DNA of 64,000 nucleotides from an uncultured Christensenellaceae bacterium (lineage in GTDB: Bacteria > Bacillota > Clostridia > Christensenellales > Pumilibacteraceae): positions 33,304-97,303 of the forward strand of contig CAJULK010000010.1 in the NCBI GenBank assembly GCA_910587455.1, read 5' to 3'. The notes under the pieces are model-generated. The model had not been told where the DNA came from. It worked only from the letters and a program-made list of their open reading frames with translations, and did not search any database. Position 1 is the stretch's first letter; each line of letters opens with the position of its first letter. Shown piece after piece: positions 9,803 to 18,598 of the stretch. A program made the position numbers and the translations under genes.

Positions 9803-10605
9803 TGCGCGATCTCCTCGGCACGTTCGTAGGCTTTGCGCACCGCGCCGCGCAATACCGATTCGAAACCATTTTCTTTCAGATATGCCATGCCCGCTTCGGT
9901 AGTGCCGCCGCGCGTGCAAGATTCGAGCTTCGCTCCGCCGCCGAACTCATCGTAATATGCGGCACTGCCCGCGACTATCTGAACGACGGCACGCTCAGCC
10001 TCGTCGGGAGCAAACCCGAGCGCGACCGCCTCGTCGCACAATGCGTTTATGGCGGAACAAATAAACGCGGGCGCACTGCCTGCGAGCGCAGTCGCCGCCG
10101 ACATAAGGGTTTCGTCCGTCCGTGCATACATTCCCAATCCGCCGAGAATAAACTCCGTTTCGCGCAAAGTGCGTTCATCCGATATGCCGCGCACCGAATA
10201 CGCGGTATACGCCTCGCCAACGCGCGCGTTTATGTTGGGCATACATCTTACCAAGCGTCCGCTCGACGTTATGTTTGCGAGAGTATCGAGACTCACACCT
10301 GCCGCGAAAGATATTATCACCTTGTTCGACAGATCGAGACCGGAAAGCGCGGCTCGGGCATCGCACGGGCGAACGGCGACGACAACGTAATCGACGTCGG
10401 CTACTGCGCGCACGGGGTCTACCGTGGTTTTGCAGAATTTTTGCACGGGAAGCAGCTTCGACTCGTCTTTATCGCAAGCGGTTATCGATAAAACATACCC
10501 CCACGCTTTGAACGCCGTAACGGCAGCCCGTCCCGAAAGGCGCTCGATAACGGCGCGCGCCATATTTCCGCAGCCGATAAATGCGACTTTGATTTTATTT
10601 TTCAT
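9799..10605 (-). CDS. proC: Pyrroline-5-carboxylate reductase
   Basis: Last step of proline synthesis, NAD(P)H-dependent; 268 residues. It has an N-terminal Rossmann motif (VAFIGCGNMA), the middle-region motif VRCMPNINARVGEAYTAYS, and the C-terminal signature region AGSAPAF to GGTTEAGMAYL. ATG 10605 is preceded by CGGAG at 5 nt. It overlaps rnhA by 4 nt (ATGA). It lies divergently from the tRNA-Trp gene. Confidence 0.95.
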   Translation of the reverse strand: MKNKIKVAFIGCGNMARAVIERLSGRAAVTAFKAWGYVLSITACDKDESKLLPVQKFCKTTVDPVRAVADVDYVVVAVRPCDARAALSGLDLSNKVIISFAAGVSLDTLANITSSGRLVRCMPNINARVGEAYTAYSVRGISDERTLRETEFILGGLGMYARTDETLMSAATALAGSAPAFICSAINALCDEAVALGFAPDEAERAVVQIVAGSAAYYDEFGGGAKLESCTRGGTTEAGMAYLKENGFESVLRGAVRKAYERAEEIAQ

Positions 10606-10622
10606 AAACACTCCGAAAATTA

Positions 10623-10651
10623 TTGACTTATGACCAAATTAGTGATAGAAT
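10623..10651 (+). promoter_or_regulatory. tRNA-Trp promoter
   Basis: TTGACT (10623-10628), a 17-bp spacer and TAGAAT (10646-10651) lie 10 nt before the tRNA 5' end. Confidence 0.75.
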
Positions 10652-10661
10652 ACCATTGCTT

Positions 10662-10737
10662 AGGGGTGTAGCTCAGTTGGTAGAGTCGCGGTCTCCAAAA
10701 CCGTTGGTCGCGTGTTCGAGTCGCGTCACCCCTGCCA
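10662..10737 (+). tRNA. tRNA-Trp (CCA anticodon), CCA end encoded
   Basis: The acceptor arms AGGGGTG (10662-10668) and CACCCCT (10727-10733) pair fully. The discriminator is G and the CCA tail is encoded (10735-10737). The anticodon stem GCGGT/ACCGT encloses the loop CTCCAAA, so the anticodon CCA is at 10695-10697. The D-loop AGTTGGTA and TTCGAGT T-loop are typical. It is a single tRNA with its own promoter and terminator. Confidence 0.97.
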
Positions 10738-10740
10738 TAA

Positions 10741-10771
10741 AACCTTCGTCGGTATCGGCGGAGGTTTTTTA
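10741..10771 (+). terminator. Rho-independent terminator of tRNA-Trp
   Basis: Hairpin with AACCT...AGGTT arms and inner CG pairs, followed by TTTTTTAT, 4 nt after the tRNA CCA end. Confidence 0.85.
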
Positions 10772-10801
10772 TTTGGCAAATGCGCACCTATAACACTTTA
10801 T

Positions 10802-10837
10802 AAAAATTAAAGCTGTACGATTAACCGCACAGCCTTA
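10802..10837 (-). terminator. Probable terminator of the tgt-ygjP-ruvC unit
   Basis: On the minus strand AAGGCTGT (10836-10829) pairs with ACAGCTT (10816-10810) and is followed by TAATTTTTA. A second perfect hairpin without a U-run, GTTATTC/GAATAAC, lies at 10938-10957 closer to ruvC. Confidence 0.55.
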
Positions 10838-10966
10838 ATAATATCATAAGTCGCATTATGTGTCAATCGGCAATAGTCCGACTTCTTATTTCTTTTCCGT
10901 TTCAATCTCGACAGACTTTTTATCCGCAACTTTCTAATAAGTTATTCGGTATAGAATAACGGTCGA

Positions 10967-11458
10967 TTATTTCAAACTGCGCTTTATGCCCTGCGCGGAC
11001 AGCGCGTGACAGATAGCGGCGGCGAGCGCATCGGCGGCATCGTCGGGCTTGGGCGTTTCTTTGAGCCGCAGCAGCGACTTGACCATGAACTGCACCTGCT
11101 GTTTCGCCGCCGTGCCGTTGCCCGTGACCGTCGATTTTATCTGCAAAGGCGTATATTCGAAAAGCCTCGGGCACAGCTTGGAGCACGCAAGCAGTATAAC
11201 GCCGCGCGCCTGCGCGACCTTTATGCCCGTCGTGATATTGGTATTGAAAAACAGTTCCTCTATCGCGATCTCGTCGGGCTTGACGTCGCAGACGAGTTCT
11301 TCCGTTTTCTTTTCTATGAGCGCAAGCCGCTCGGCGGTCGGAAGTTTTGCGGGCGTTTCGATCGCGCCGTAGTCAAGCGGGATCAGCTTCCCGTTGTCGT
11401 TTTCTATTATGCCGTACCCGACTATCGCATAGCCGGGATCGATTCCGAGTATTCTCAT
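10967..11458 (-). CDS. ruvC: Holliday junction resolvase RuvC
   Basis: Cuts Holliday junctions after RuvAB branch migration; 163 residues, normal length. The catalytic acidic residues appear in MRILGIDPG (Asp7), IAIEELFF (Glu) and KPDDAADALAAAICH (two Asp). It is the last gene of the tgt unit, 33 nt after the YgjP-type gene. It is therefore separated from recA-ruvA-ruvB, which lie about 4 kb upstream in a different transcription unit. Confidence 0.96.
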   Translation of the reverse strand: MRILGIDPGYAIVGYGIIENDNGKLIPLDYGAIETPAKLPTAERLALIEKKTEELVCDVKPDEIAIEELFFNTNITTGIKVAQARGVILLACSKLCPRLFEYTPLQIKSTVTGNGTAAKQQVQFMVKSLLRLKETPKPDDAADALAAAICHALSAQGIKRSLK

Positions 11459-11491
11459 CTACCGTTCCTTTTCCGTTCTCGGTTTTTGTCG

Positions 11492-12178
11492 CTATCTGAA
11501 CATAGACGTAAGCACCGAATATGTTTTTAACCGTTTTTTTCGAGCGGCGTGATCGGGAACGAATTTACCGACCTCCGCCCAGAACTCCCGACTGTGATCG
11601 TGGTGAACGGTGTGCGCAAGCTCGTGCACGATAACGTACTCGACAGAACCGTCGTCGAGCATGACAAGCCGCCAATTAAGACGTATGTTACATTCGCCGT
11701 CGCAGCTTCCCCACTTGGTACGGGCATTGGTAAGAGCGAAAGATCTATACGAAAGCCCTATGCGCGCCGACGTTGCGCCGAGCCGAGCGCTAAGTTCGGT
11801 CTGCGCCGTTCTTTTATACCACGCCGCAAGCGCTTTGTCTCGCGCCGTTTTATCCGCGTATTTGACGGGCATGTACAAAACGCCGCAGGCTTTGTCGACC
11901 GTTATGCGCTTGTGCGATTGCGACGGAACTATATCGTAATACCGTCCGTGCAAGAGCGCACATTCGCCGCGTTCGAGCGGCGCAAACATGTTCGATTTGT
12001 TTTTGTATTCGGTCAGTTTTTTGACTATCCACGCCGACTTTTGCGCGACGAATTCGTTTATATACTCTACCGACGTTCGCGGCGGGGCTTTTACTGTTAC
12101 TGCCCCGTCGCGGATACTTATGGTAACCGTCTTGCGCTTGGATCTTACTATCGAATACTCTATACCGCCGCTAAACAT
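11492..12178 (-). CDS. YgjP-type (M48-like) metallopeptidase domain protein
   Basis: Predicted zinc metallopeptidase of the YgjP/WLM group (DUF45), 228 residues. The zinc motif is HELAHTVHHDHSREFW, with two His plus a downstream Glu typical of the family. The conserved KWGSCDGECNIRLNWRL region precedes it. There is no signal peptide, so it should be cytoplasmic. Its start overlaps the tgt stop by 8 nt. No substrate is known for most members of the family. Confidence 0.9.
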   Translation of the reverse strand: MFSGGIEYSIVRSKRKTVTISIRDGAVTVKAPPRTSVEYINEFVAQKSAWIVKKLTEYKNKSNMFAPLERGECALLHGRYYDIVPSQSHKRITVDKACGVLYMPVKYADKTARDKALAAWYKRTAQTELSARLGATSARIGLSYRSFALTNARTKWGSCDGECNIRLNWRLVMLDDGSVEYVIVHELAHTVHHDHSREFWAEVGKFVPDHAARKKRLKTYSVLTSMFR

Positions 12179-13322
12179 CGACTTGATCCGTCGGTTTGAG
12201 ATTGTCCGTATACTCTTTGGTATTTCTGAACTCTCGCATGAAATCTCCGAACCTATCTTCCGCGATAGCCGCGCGTATCCGTTCCATCAGACGCATGAGA
12301 TAATACAGATTATGATATGATATAAGCCTCGGGCCGAGCACTTCGCCCGTGTTCATCAAATGCCGCAGATAGCTGCGCGAGAAATTTTTGCACGTATAGC
12401 AATCACATTCGGGATCGAGCGGACGCCGGTCCTCTTTGTACACCGCGTTGCGCACGGTCAGCTTGCCGCCGTGAGTGAATGCGAGTCCGTTGCGAGCGGT
12501 GCGTGTCGGAAGCACGCAATCGAACATATCGATACCGCGCAGCACGCCCTCGGCAAGACAGTCGGGACTGCCCACGCCCATGAGATACCGCGGCATGTTC
12601 TTGGGAAGCTCGGGCTGCAACACGTCGAGCATGCGGTACATAATATGTTTGGGTTCGCCTACCGACAGTCCGCCTATCGCAATGCCCGTTTTCGCATACG
12701 GCGCCGTTTCTCGCACCGCACGAAGCCGCAGGTCTTCGAACATATTGCCCTGAACTATGGGGAACAGCATCTGCCGTTCGTCCTTGTGATGCTTTACGCA
12801 GCGGTCGAGCCATTTGACCGTTCTGTCGAGCGCACGCTCGGCGTATGTCTTGTCGCACCCCGCCGCGCTACATTCGTCGAACGCCATTATTATATCCGAC
12901 CCGAGCGCGTTCTGAATATCTATCGACTTTTCGGGCGTAAACACATGCCGCGATCCGTCTATATGCGAATTGAACTCGACCCCGTCGTCGGTTATCTTAT
13001 TGAGCCGCGACAGCGAAAAAACCTGAAAACCGCCGCTGTCGGTAAGTATCGGCTTGTTCCAGCCCATAAACTTATGAAGCCCGCCGCCCAGCTTGACGAT
13101 ATCCTCGCCGGGACGCATATATAAATGATACGTATTGCCGAGAATTATCTGCGCGCCGAGTTCTTCTATCTCGTACGGCGCAAGCGTTTTTACCGTGGCC
13201 TGCGTGCCTACAGGCATGAACACGGGCGTTTCGATCACGCCGTGCGGCGTCGTAAACTCGCCTATCCTCGCGCCCGTCTGCTTGCAAACGTGTATTTCTC
13301 TGAACGAAAAGTTTTCTGCCAT
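12171..13322 (-). CDS. tgt: tRNA-guanine transglycosylase
   Basis: Exchanges guanine 34 of GUN-anticodon tRNAs for preQ1 in queuosine synthesis; 383 residues. The TIM-barrel motifs include GNTYHLYMRPG, LTDSGGFQVFSLS (catalytic Asp) and FDCVLPTRTARNG (nucleophile Asp). The zinc site is CDCYTCKNFSRSYLRH. ATG 13322 has no Shine-Dalgarno site; it lies exactly 6 nt after a -10 TATATT, which suggests a leaderless mRNA. It leads the tgt-ygjP-ruvC unit, and queA and queH of the same pathway are also in this window. Confidence 0.97.
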   Translation of the reverse strand: MAENFSFREIHVCKQTGARIGEFTTPHGVIETPVFMPVGTQATVKTLAPYEIEELGAQIILGNTYHLYMRPGEDIVKLGGGLHKFMGWNKPILTDSGGFQVFSLSRLNKITDDGVEFNSHIDGSRHVFTPEKSIDIQNALGSDIIMAFDECSAAGCDKTYAERALDRTVKWLDRCVKHHKDERQMLFPIVQGNMFEDLRLRAVRETAPYAKTGIAIGGLSVGEPKHIMYRMLDVLQPELPKNMPRYLMGVGSPDCLAEGVLRGIDMFDCVLPTRTARNGLAFTHGGKLTVRNAVYKEDRRPLDPECDCYTCKNFSRSYLRHLMNTGEVLGPRLISYHNLYYLMRLMERIRAAIAEDRFGDFMREFRNTKEYTDNLKPTDQVDV

Positions 13323-13328
13323 GCGTAT

Positions 13329-13357
13329 AATATAACACTATTCGCTTTATATTTCAA
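13329..13357 (-). promoter_or_regulatory. tgt promoter (leaderless geometry)
   Basis: TTGAAA (13357-13352), a 17-bp spacer and TATATT (13334-13329), then 6 nt to ATG 13322. The expected start of transcription is the A of the ATG. Confidence 0.7.
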
Positions 13358-13429
13358 GCAATATCGAACCGAATTTTTTACAGTCTTATGTCTGCCTTCG
13401 CGCTCTGCCCGCGGCAAACGCAGCGCGCA

Positions 13430-13600
13430 TCCGCCCGTGCATACGCGCTCACAACAGCAAAGTGGCGTCGGCTATGCTTATGCGAAGCAGGATTGGCGTT
13501 GCTTTTTAGAAGCAAGCAAGAGCAGGAAGTCCGAGCGCCGACCGATGGGAGTGTAGACCCACCTACATGACCGAGGGCGGCGCTAAGGCTGACGAACTAT
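13430..13600. other. Intergenic GC-rich structured segment, no gene seen
   Basis: The tgt-queA gap (13323-13608) contains no credible ORF. It has a stem AGCGCCG/CGGCGCT (13534-13540 with 13578-13584) enclosing TGTAG/CTACA (13552-13556 with 13563-13567), plus a TTGCTT/AAGCAA hairpin near 13500-13525. It could be a non-coding RNA, a species-specific repeat or the end of the queA transcript. I cannot decide between these or assign a strand. Confidence 0.3.
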
Positions 13601-13608
13601 TGCGACGC

Positions 13609-14631
13609 TTATAAGAAGCAACAGGCGTCGCCGAACGAAAAGAAACGGTACTTATTCTCCACCGCCGTTCTGTACAGTTCGAGGGTCTTTTCCCTTCCGA
13701 TAAAAGCGCTTACGAGCATAACGAGCGTCGATTCGGGCAAGTGGAAATTTGTTATCAGCGCGTCGACCGCCTTATACTTATACGGCGGATATATGAAAAT
13801 GCTCGTTTCGCCGCTGCCGGCGGCAACCGTACCGTCCGATCTCGCGCAAGATTCGAGCACGCGCACCGATGTCGTTCCGACGGCTATCACTCTGCGCCCC
13901 GCCTTTTTTGCGGCATTTATTCTTTTTGCGGCTTCGTCGGTCAGCATATAATACTCGCTGTGCATTTTATGGTTTTCGACGCTGTCGGTCTTGACAGGCA
14001 GAAACGTGCCCAATCCGACGTGCAACAACACTTTGACAAACTCAACGCCTTTATTTTTCAGTTCGTTTATGAGCCGTTCCGTAAAATGCAGTCCCGCTGT
14101 CGGCGCGGCGGACGAACCGCTGTCCTTGGCGTACACCGTCTGATATCTGTCCTTGTCTTTTAGCTCGCCGTGGATATAGTGCGGAAGCGGCATTTCGCCT
14201 ATGCGCATGAGAATATTTTCGAACACGCCCTCGTATTCGAACCGCACCGTGCGCTCGCCCTCGTCGCCTTCCTTTACAACGGTGCCCGTCATGTCGGGCG
14301 CGAATGTGAGTTTCGTGCCGAGCTTGGCACGCTTTGCCGGACGGCACACCGTTTCCCAAGTGACGGCGTCTATTCGTTTATTGAGCAAAAACGATATGTT
14401 TGCGCCCGTTCCTTCCTTTACGCCCGTAATGCGCGCGGGAAGCACCTTCGTATTGTTTATTACGAGCATATCGTCGGGGCGCAAAAGCTCGGTCAGGTCG
14501 TAAAAGTGCTTATGTTCGGTCACGCCCGTTTTTCTGTCGTATACCAAAAGCCGCGACGCGTCTCGCGGCTCTATGGGTGTCTGAGCGATAAGCTCTTGCG
14601 GAAGATCGTAATAAAAATCGCTTTTATTCAT
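13609..14631 (-). CDS. queA: S-adenosylmethionine:tRNA ribosyltransferase-isomerase
   Basis: Moves the ribosyl part of SAM onto preQ1-tRNA to form epoxyqueuosine; 340 residues. Family motifs seen: FYYDLPQELIAQTP at the start, DASRLLVYDR, NNTKVLPARI, RYQTVYAKDSGSSAAPTAGLHF and ITNFHLPESTLVMLVSAF. The start chosen, ATG 14631, overlaps the ruvB stop by 8 nt. It is the last gene of the long ftsK-to-queA unit. Together with tgt and queH it gives the late queuosine pathway. Confidence 0.96.
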   Translation of the reverse strand: MNKSDFYYDLPQELIAQTPIEPRDASRLLVYDRKTGVTEHKHFYDLTELLRPDDMLVINNTKVLPARITGVKEGTGANISFLLNKRIDAVTWETVCRPAKRAKLGTKLTFAPDMTGTVVKEGDEGERTVRFEYEGVFENILMRIGEMPLPHYIHGELKDKDRYQTVYAKDSGSSAAPTAGLHFTERLINELKNKGVEFVKVLLHVGLGTFLPVKTDSVENHKMHSEYYMLTDEAAKRINAAKKAGRRVIAVGTTSVRVLESCARSDGTVAAGSGETSIFIYPPYKYKAVDALITNFHLPESTLVMLVSAFIGREKTLELYRTAVENKYRFFSFGDACCFL

Positions 14632-15667
14632 TGCCGCCGCCGTTACCGAAAAATGATATTTGCTCCGCAGCTTTCTTGGACGGACGCAAGCCGAGATGCT
14701 TATATGCCGCATCGAGCGCTATTCGTCCGCGCGGCGTTCTCGCTATGAACCCGAGCCGAATAAGATACGGCTCTATCACGTCCTCTATGGTATCGCCGTC
14801 CTCATTGACCGCCGCCGCGAGCGTGTCGAGCCCCGTCGGACCGCCGCCGAATTTATTTATGAGCGCGTCCAACAGCTTGATGTCGTTATAGTCGAGACCG
14901 AGCGGATCTATTTCCATATCGGACAGCGCTTTCTTTGTTATGGCGAGATCGACGGCGCCGCCGTTAAACACCTGCGCAAAATCGCGCACGCGCTTTAACA
15001 GCCGGTTTGCTATGCGCGGCGTGCCGCGCGAACGCGAAGCAAGCTCCGCCGCCGCCTCGTCGTCCACGGTGATCTTAAGAAGTTTTGCCGAACGCTTGAT
15101 TATTCGTACGAGATCGCCCGCCGAATACGGCTCGAGCCTTAAAATGACTCCGAACCTGTCGCGAAGCGGACCTGTGAGCATACCTGCGCGCGTCGTCGCT
15201 CCTATGAGCGTGAATTTATTCAAATTGAGCCGAATGGACGTCGCCCCCGCGCCTTTGCCCGTGGAAATATCGAGCGCAAAATCTTCCATGGCGGGATAAA
15301 GCACTTCCTCTATCGAATGATTGAGTCGGTGTATTTCGTCGAGAAACAGCACGTCGCGCTCTTGAAGATTGGTAAGCAGCGACGCAAGATTGGCAGCACG
15401 CTCTATGCCCGGTCCGCTCGTGACCTTTATGTCCACCCCGAGCTCCGCGGCTATGATGTGAGCGAGCGTTGTTTTTCCGAGCCCCGGCGGGCCGAAAAGC
15501 AACACGTGATCGAGCGCTTCGCCGCGCGCTTTGCTCGCCTCGACGTAAACTTTTAAGTTGCGCTTGGCATTTTCCTGTCCGATATATTCGTCGAACGTTT
15601 TGGGTCTTAACGAAACGTCGCCGTCGTCGGTTATAAGTTCTTTGTTTGTTATAAAACGATTTTCCAT
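14624..15667 (-). CDS. ruvB: Holliday junction DNA helicase RuvB
   Basis: AAA+ motor of branch migration; 347 residues. The Walker A is GPPGLGKTTLA and the Walker B is LFLDEIHRLN. The sensor region is TLIGATTRAGMLTGPLRDRFG, and a winged-helix domain with GLDTLAAAVNEDGDTIEDV lies at the C-terminus. It follows ruvA by 68 nt and overlaps queA. Confidence 0.98.
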   Translation of the reverse strand: MENRFITNKELITDDGDVSLRPKTFDEYIGQENAKRNLKVYVEASKARGEALDHVLLFGPPGLGKTTLAHIIAAELGVDIKVTSGPGIERAANLASLLTNLQERDVLFLDEIHRLNHSIEEVLYPAMEDFALDISTGKGAGATSIRLNLNKFTLIGATTRAGMLTGPLRDRFGVILRLEPYSAGDLVRIIKRSAKLLKITVDDEAAAELASRSRGTPRIANRLLKRVRDFAQVFNGGAVDLAITKKALSDMEIDPLGLDYNDIKLLDALINKFGGGPTGLDTLAAAVNEDGDTIEDVIEPYLIRLGFIARTPRGRIALDAAYKHLGLRPSKKAAEQISFFGNGGGNE

Positions 15668-15735
15668 TTTCGTGATGATGTCCGTTTATACGAGTACCGA
15701 CCGCGCGAACACGCCGACTGCCTATCGCCGTAAAT

Positions 15736-16302
15736 TCAGCCGGCAAGCGCCGCGCGTATTATCTCTTCGGTGCTCATGCCCGATCTCGTTACCTTCTTGA
15801 CTGCCGACTCCGCTTCCTGACGCTGATATCCGAGGCTGACGAGCGCAAGAACGGCATTCTCGTCGGCGGTGACGCCCGAAGTATCGGGAACGCCGCCGCC
15901 CGCATATTCTATCTTGCCTTTAAGCTCGAGCGCGATGCGCTCCGCCGTTTTCTTGCCTACGCCCTTGACCGTAGACAGCGCCGCGACGTCGCCCGAAGCG
16001 ATCGCCGCTTTCAGTCTGTCGGGATTCATTCCGCCGAGCACAGTCACGGCGAGCTTGGGCCCGACGCCGCTCACGCCTATAAGGTTCAGAAAAAGCTCGC
16101 GCTCCGATTCCGATATAAACCCGTACAGCTCAAGCGCGTCCTCGCGCACGGCGAGATACGTATACAGCTTAGCCGTTTTCTTACGGCTCGCTTCGGCGCA
16201 CGTATATCCCGACGCGGCGAGAGAAAAACCGACGCCGCCGCAATCTATAACGACGTGCCCGTCGGTTACGCCCGCGACGTCGCCCGCAATGTAATCGAAC
16301 AT
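15736..16302 (-). CDS. ruvA: Holliday junction DNA helicase RuvA
   Basis: Junction-binding partner of RuvB; 188 residues. It has an OB-fold N-terminus (MFDYIAGDVAGV), two helix-hairpin-helix motifs (GVSGVGPKLAVTVL and TVKGVGKKTAERIALELKGK) and a C-terminal UBA-like RuvB-binding domain (ALVSLGYQRQEAESAVKK). It begins 6 nt after recA, so the two are probably co-translated. Confidence 0.97.
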   Translation of the reverse strand: MFDYIAGDVAGVTDGHVVIDCGGVGFSLAASGYTCAEASRKKTAKLYTYLAVREDALELYGFISESERELFLNLIGVSGVGPKLAVTVLGGMNPDRLKAAIASGDVAALSTVKGVGKKTAERIALELKGKIEYAGGGVPDTSGVTADENAVLALVSLGYQRQEAESAVKKVTRSGMSTEEIIRAALAG

Positions 16303-16308
16303 GATTCG

Positions 16309-17409
16309 TTATTCCCGCGTAGTTTCGGGCGCTTCGTCCGTGCCGTCCGATGCGGTCTCGTCTGCAAACGGCACACCGCCTTTTTGCGCAATGCTCGCGC
16401 GTATCTTCGCGTCGAGTTCTTCCAAAAGCCCGGGACGGCTCAGTATGACCTGTTTGACCGTCTCTCTGCCCTGACCGAGCCGCTCGTCGTTATAAGAGAA
16501 CCAAGAACCGCTCTTTACAATGAACCCGAGCTCTATCGCCATGTCGAGAATACTGCCCTCGTTGGATATGCCCTTGCCGAAAATAAGATCGAACTCGGCG
16601 GTCTTGAACGGAGGCGCGAGCTTGTTCTTTACGGCTTTTACCTTTGTGCGGTTGCCAATAACGTCTCCGCCGTCTTTGATCGGCTCGCCCTTTCTGACGT
16701 CCAGCCTGACGCTCGCATAGAATTTGAGCGCTTTGCCGCCCGGCGTGACCTCGGGATTTCCGTACATAACGCCTATCTTTTCGCGCAGCTGATTTATAAA
16801 GATTATACACGTCTTGGTCTTGTTGCACACGCCCGCTATCTTACGAAGCGCCTGCGACATGAGCCGCGCCTGCAATCCGACATGGCTGTCGCCTATCTCG
16901 CCGTCGATTTCGGCTTTGGGCGTGAGCGCCGCGACCGAGTCGATTACAACGACGTCCATAGCGCTCGACCGCACGAGTGCTTCCGCAATGTCGAGCGCCT
17001 GCTCGCCGTTATCGGGCTGACATATGTATAGCCGCGAAAGGTCTATGCCGAGCTTTTGCGCATACACGGGATCGAGCGCATGCTCCGCGTCGATAAACGC
17101 GACCATGCCGCCCGTCTTTTGCGTTTCCGCAATTACGTGTAACGCGAGCGTGGTCTTACCGCTCGATTCGGGTCCGTATATTTCCACTATCCTGCCGCGC
17201 GGAAGTCCGCCGATACCGAGCGCAAGATCGATCGCAAGACAGCCTGTCGGGATCGCATCTACCTGATTGACTACGTTGTCGGTCATCTTCATGATAGAAC
17301 CCTTGCCGTACGTCTTTTCGATTTGAGCGATGGTGTCGGCAAGCGCCTTTTCCTTTTCGGACTGCGTCATGTCGGTATTGTAAACCTTGAACTTTTCTTT
17401 TTTTTCCAT
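16309..17409 (-). CDS. recA: Recombinase RecA
   Basis: Strand-exchange ATPase and SOS co-protease; 366 residues. It has the Walker A GPESSGKTTLALHV, the Walker B-like VVVIDSVAAL, the L2-flanking FINQLREKIGVMYGNPE, and the usual acidic tail. ATG 17409 is preceded by AAGGAG at 9 nt. I saw no LexA box directly upstream; the gene appears to be transcribed from the ftsK side. It is followed at once by ruvA and ruvB. Confidence 0.99.
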   Translation of the reverse strand: MEKKEKFKVYNTDMTQSEKEKALADTIAQIEKTYGKGSIMKMTDNVVNQVDAIPTGCLAIDLALGIGGLPRGRIVEIYGPESSGKTTLALHVIAETQKTGGMVAFIDAEHALDPVYAQKLGIDLSRLYICQPDNGEQALDIAEALVRSSAMDVVVIDSVAALTPKAEIDGEIGDSHVGLQARLMSQALRKIAGVCNKTKTCIIFINQLREKIGVMYGNPEVTPGGKALKFYASVRLDVRKGEPIKDGGDVIGNRTKVKAVKNKLAPPFKTAEFDLIFGKGISNEGSILDMAIELGFIVKSGSWFSYNDERLGQGRETVKQVILSRPGLLEELDAKIRASIAQKGGVPFADETASDGTDEAPETTRE

Positions 17410-17491
17410 TATTATTTACTCCTTACGGTTTTTTACTGTGTTTTCGCTGTGCCGAAGCGGCAAAGCGTATACGAAAAAAATCTTATCGCCG

Positions 17492-18598
17492 CTATTCCGT
17501 CGGCTGCCCCGCCGCGGTGGGATTTTGCTGTTGCTGTTTAGCCGCTTGCACCTGCGCACGCGCTGCCGCCATACGCTGTCTGTTTTGCAAAAGGAAGTTG
17601 TAAAGCAAAAACAATGCGGTTTTGACTCCGCTTTTTATATTATAATCGCGGTCGCCGTCGAACACGTATCTGAACACGTTTATTTCCTTAGCGGAAGCCG
17701 CGCCTATCGCTATAAAGCATAACCCTACGGCGCCGCTTTGTGCGGTAGGTCCGGCATTGCCCGTCGTGGCAATAACGAAATCGCAGTCGCCGCTCGCCAT
17801 CAGTCCGTTTGCCATATCATAAACCGTATCGCCGCTTACGACGCCCTTTTCCGCCATGACCTGAAGCGGCACGCCCAATCGCTTGTTCTTTGCGCTTACC
17901 GTATAGGTGACGAGCGCTTCAGTCAAAAACTTGCTCGCGCCCGACAGCTCGGTAAACGCCGAAGCTATCGCGCCGCCCGTAAACGATTCGGCGATCTTGA
18001 GCTTCAAGCCGTCCTCGGCAAGCACAGCGGAAACGCGCTCCGCAAGGCTTATCCGATCGTACGAATAGGTGTATTTTCTGAGCACGTCGTTCAGCCGCAC
18101 CGAGTACTCGTTCATCTTTTCCTGCGGCATGCTGTGCGGAAAACACGCATGCACCTCACATTCCATAAATTCGGGGAAAAATCCGAGCCGCACTTTGCTC
18201 TTTTTTACACAGTCTTTAGTAAGCGTTCTGAGCTCCGGTTCGGATATCCCGAACGTCTTGAAAACTATTACGCCGGGCTTCTTTTTGGTGATCAGATTCA
18301 TCACCGAAAGAAGATACCCCGGCGTGACCGAGCTTGACACGAAATGCAGTTTACCGTCGAGCTCGAAATTTCCCGGGCGCGACGACAGAGTGTCTTTATA
18401 CGTATCGTAAAATGCCGAAGTATTGCCGTCTATGACGACCGCGTCGCAAACCGCGCGCAGCTGCATGAGCGCCGCGTCTATATTATCGGCACCGACCGTT
18501 ACGAACATTTCGGCGGAGTGACCGTTGTCGAACGCCGCGATCTTAGCTTCGCGCACGTCCACGGTCTGCCGATCTATCGACAAAAATCCCACCTTCAT
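17492..18598 (-). CDS. cinA: CinA-like protein with a degenerate N-terminal domain and intact CinA C-terminal domain
   Basis: 368 residues. The C-terminal half is a standard CinA/PncC amidase-type domain (KIAESFTGGAIASAF, FLTEALVTYTVSAKNKRLGV, IATTGNAGPTA), which in relatives deamidates NMN. The N-terminal half aligns only loosely with the MoaB/COG1058 domain: VGADNIDAALMQLRAVCDAVV fits, but the GGLGPT nucleotide-binding stretch is replaced by IDGNTSAFY. The C-terminus is a low-complexity Gln/Ala tail. It abuts pgsA without a gap and precedes recA, a common Firmicute order. Confidence 0.85.
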   Translation of the reverse strand: MKVGFLSIDRQTVDVREAKIAAFDNGHSAEMFVTVGADNIDAALMQLRAVCDAVVIDGNTSAFYDTYKDTLSSRPGNFELDGKLHFVSSSVTPGYLLSVMNLITKKKPGVIVFKTFGISEPELRTLTKDCVKKSKVRLGFFPEFMECEVHACFPHSMPQEKMNEYSVRLNDVLRKYTYSYDRISLAERVSAVLAEDGLKLKIAESFTGGAIASAFTELSGASKFLTEALVTYTVSAKNKRLGVPLQVMAEKGVVSGDTVYDMANGLMASGDCDFVIATTGNAGPTAQSGAVGLCFIAIGAASAKEINVFRYVFDGDRDYNIKSGVKTALFLLYNFLLQNRQRMAAARAQVQAAKQQQQNPTAAGQPTE

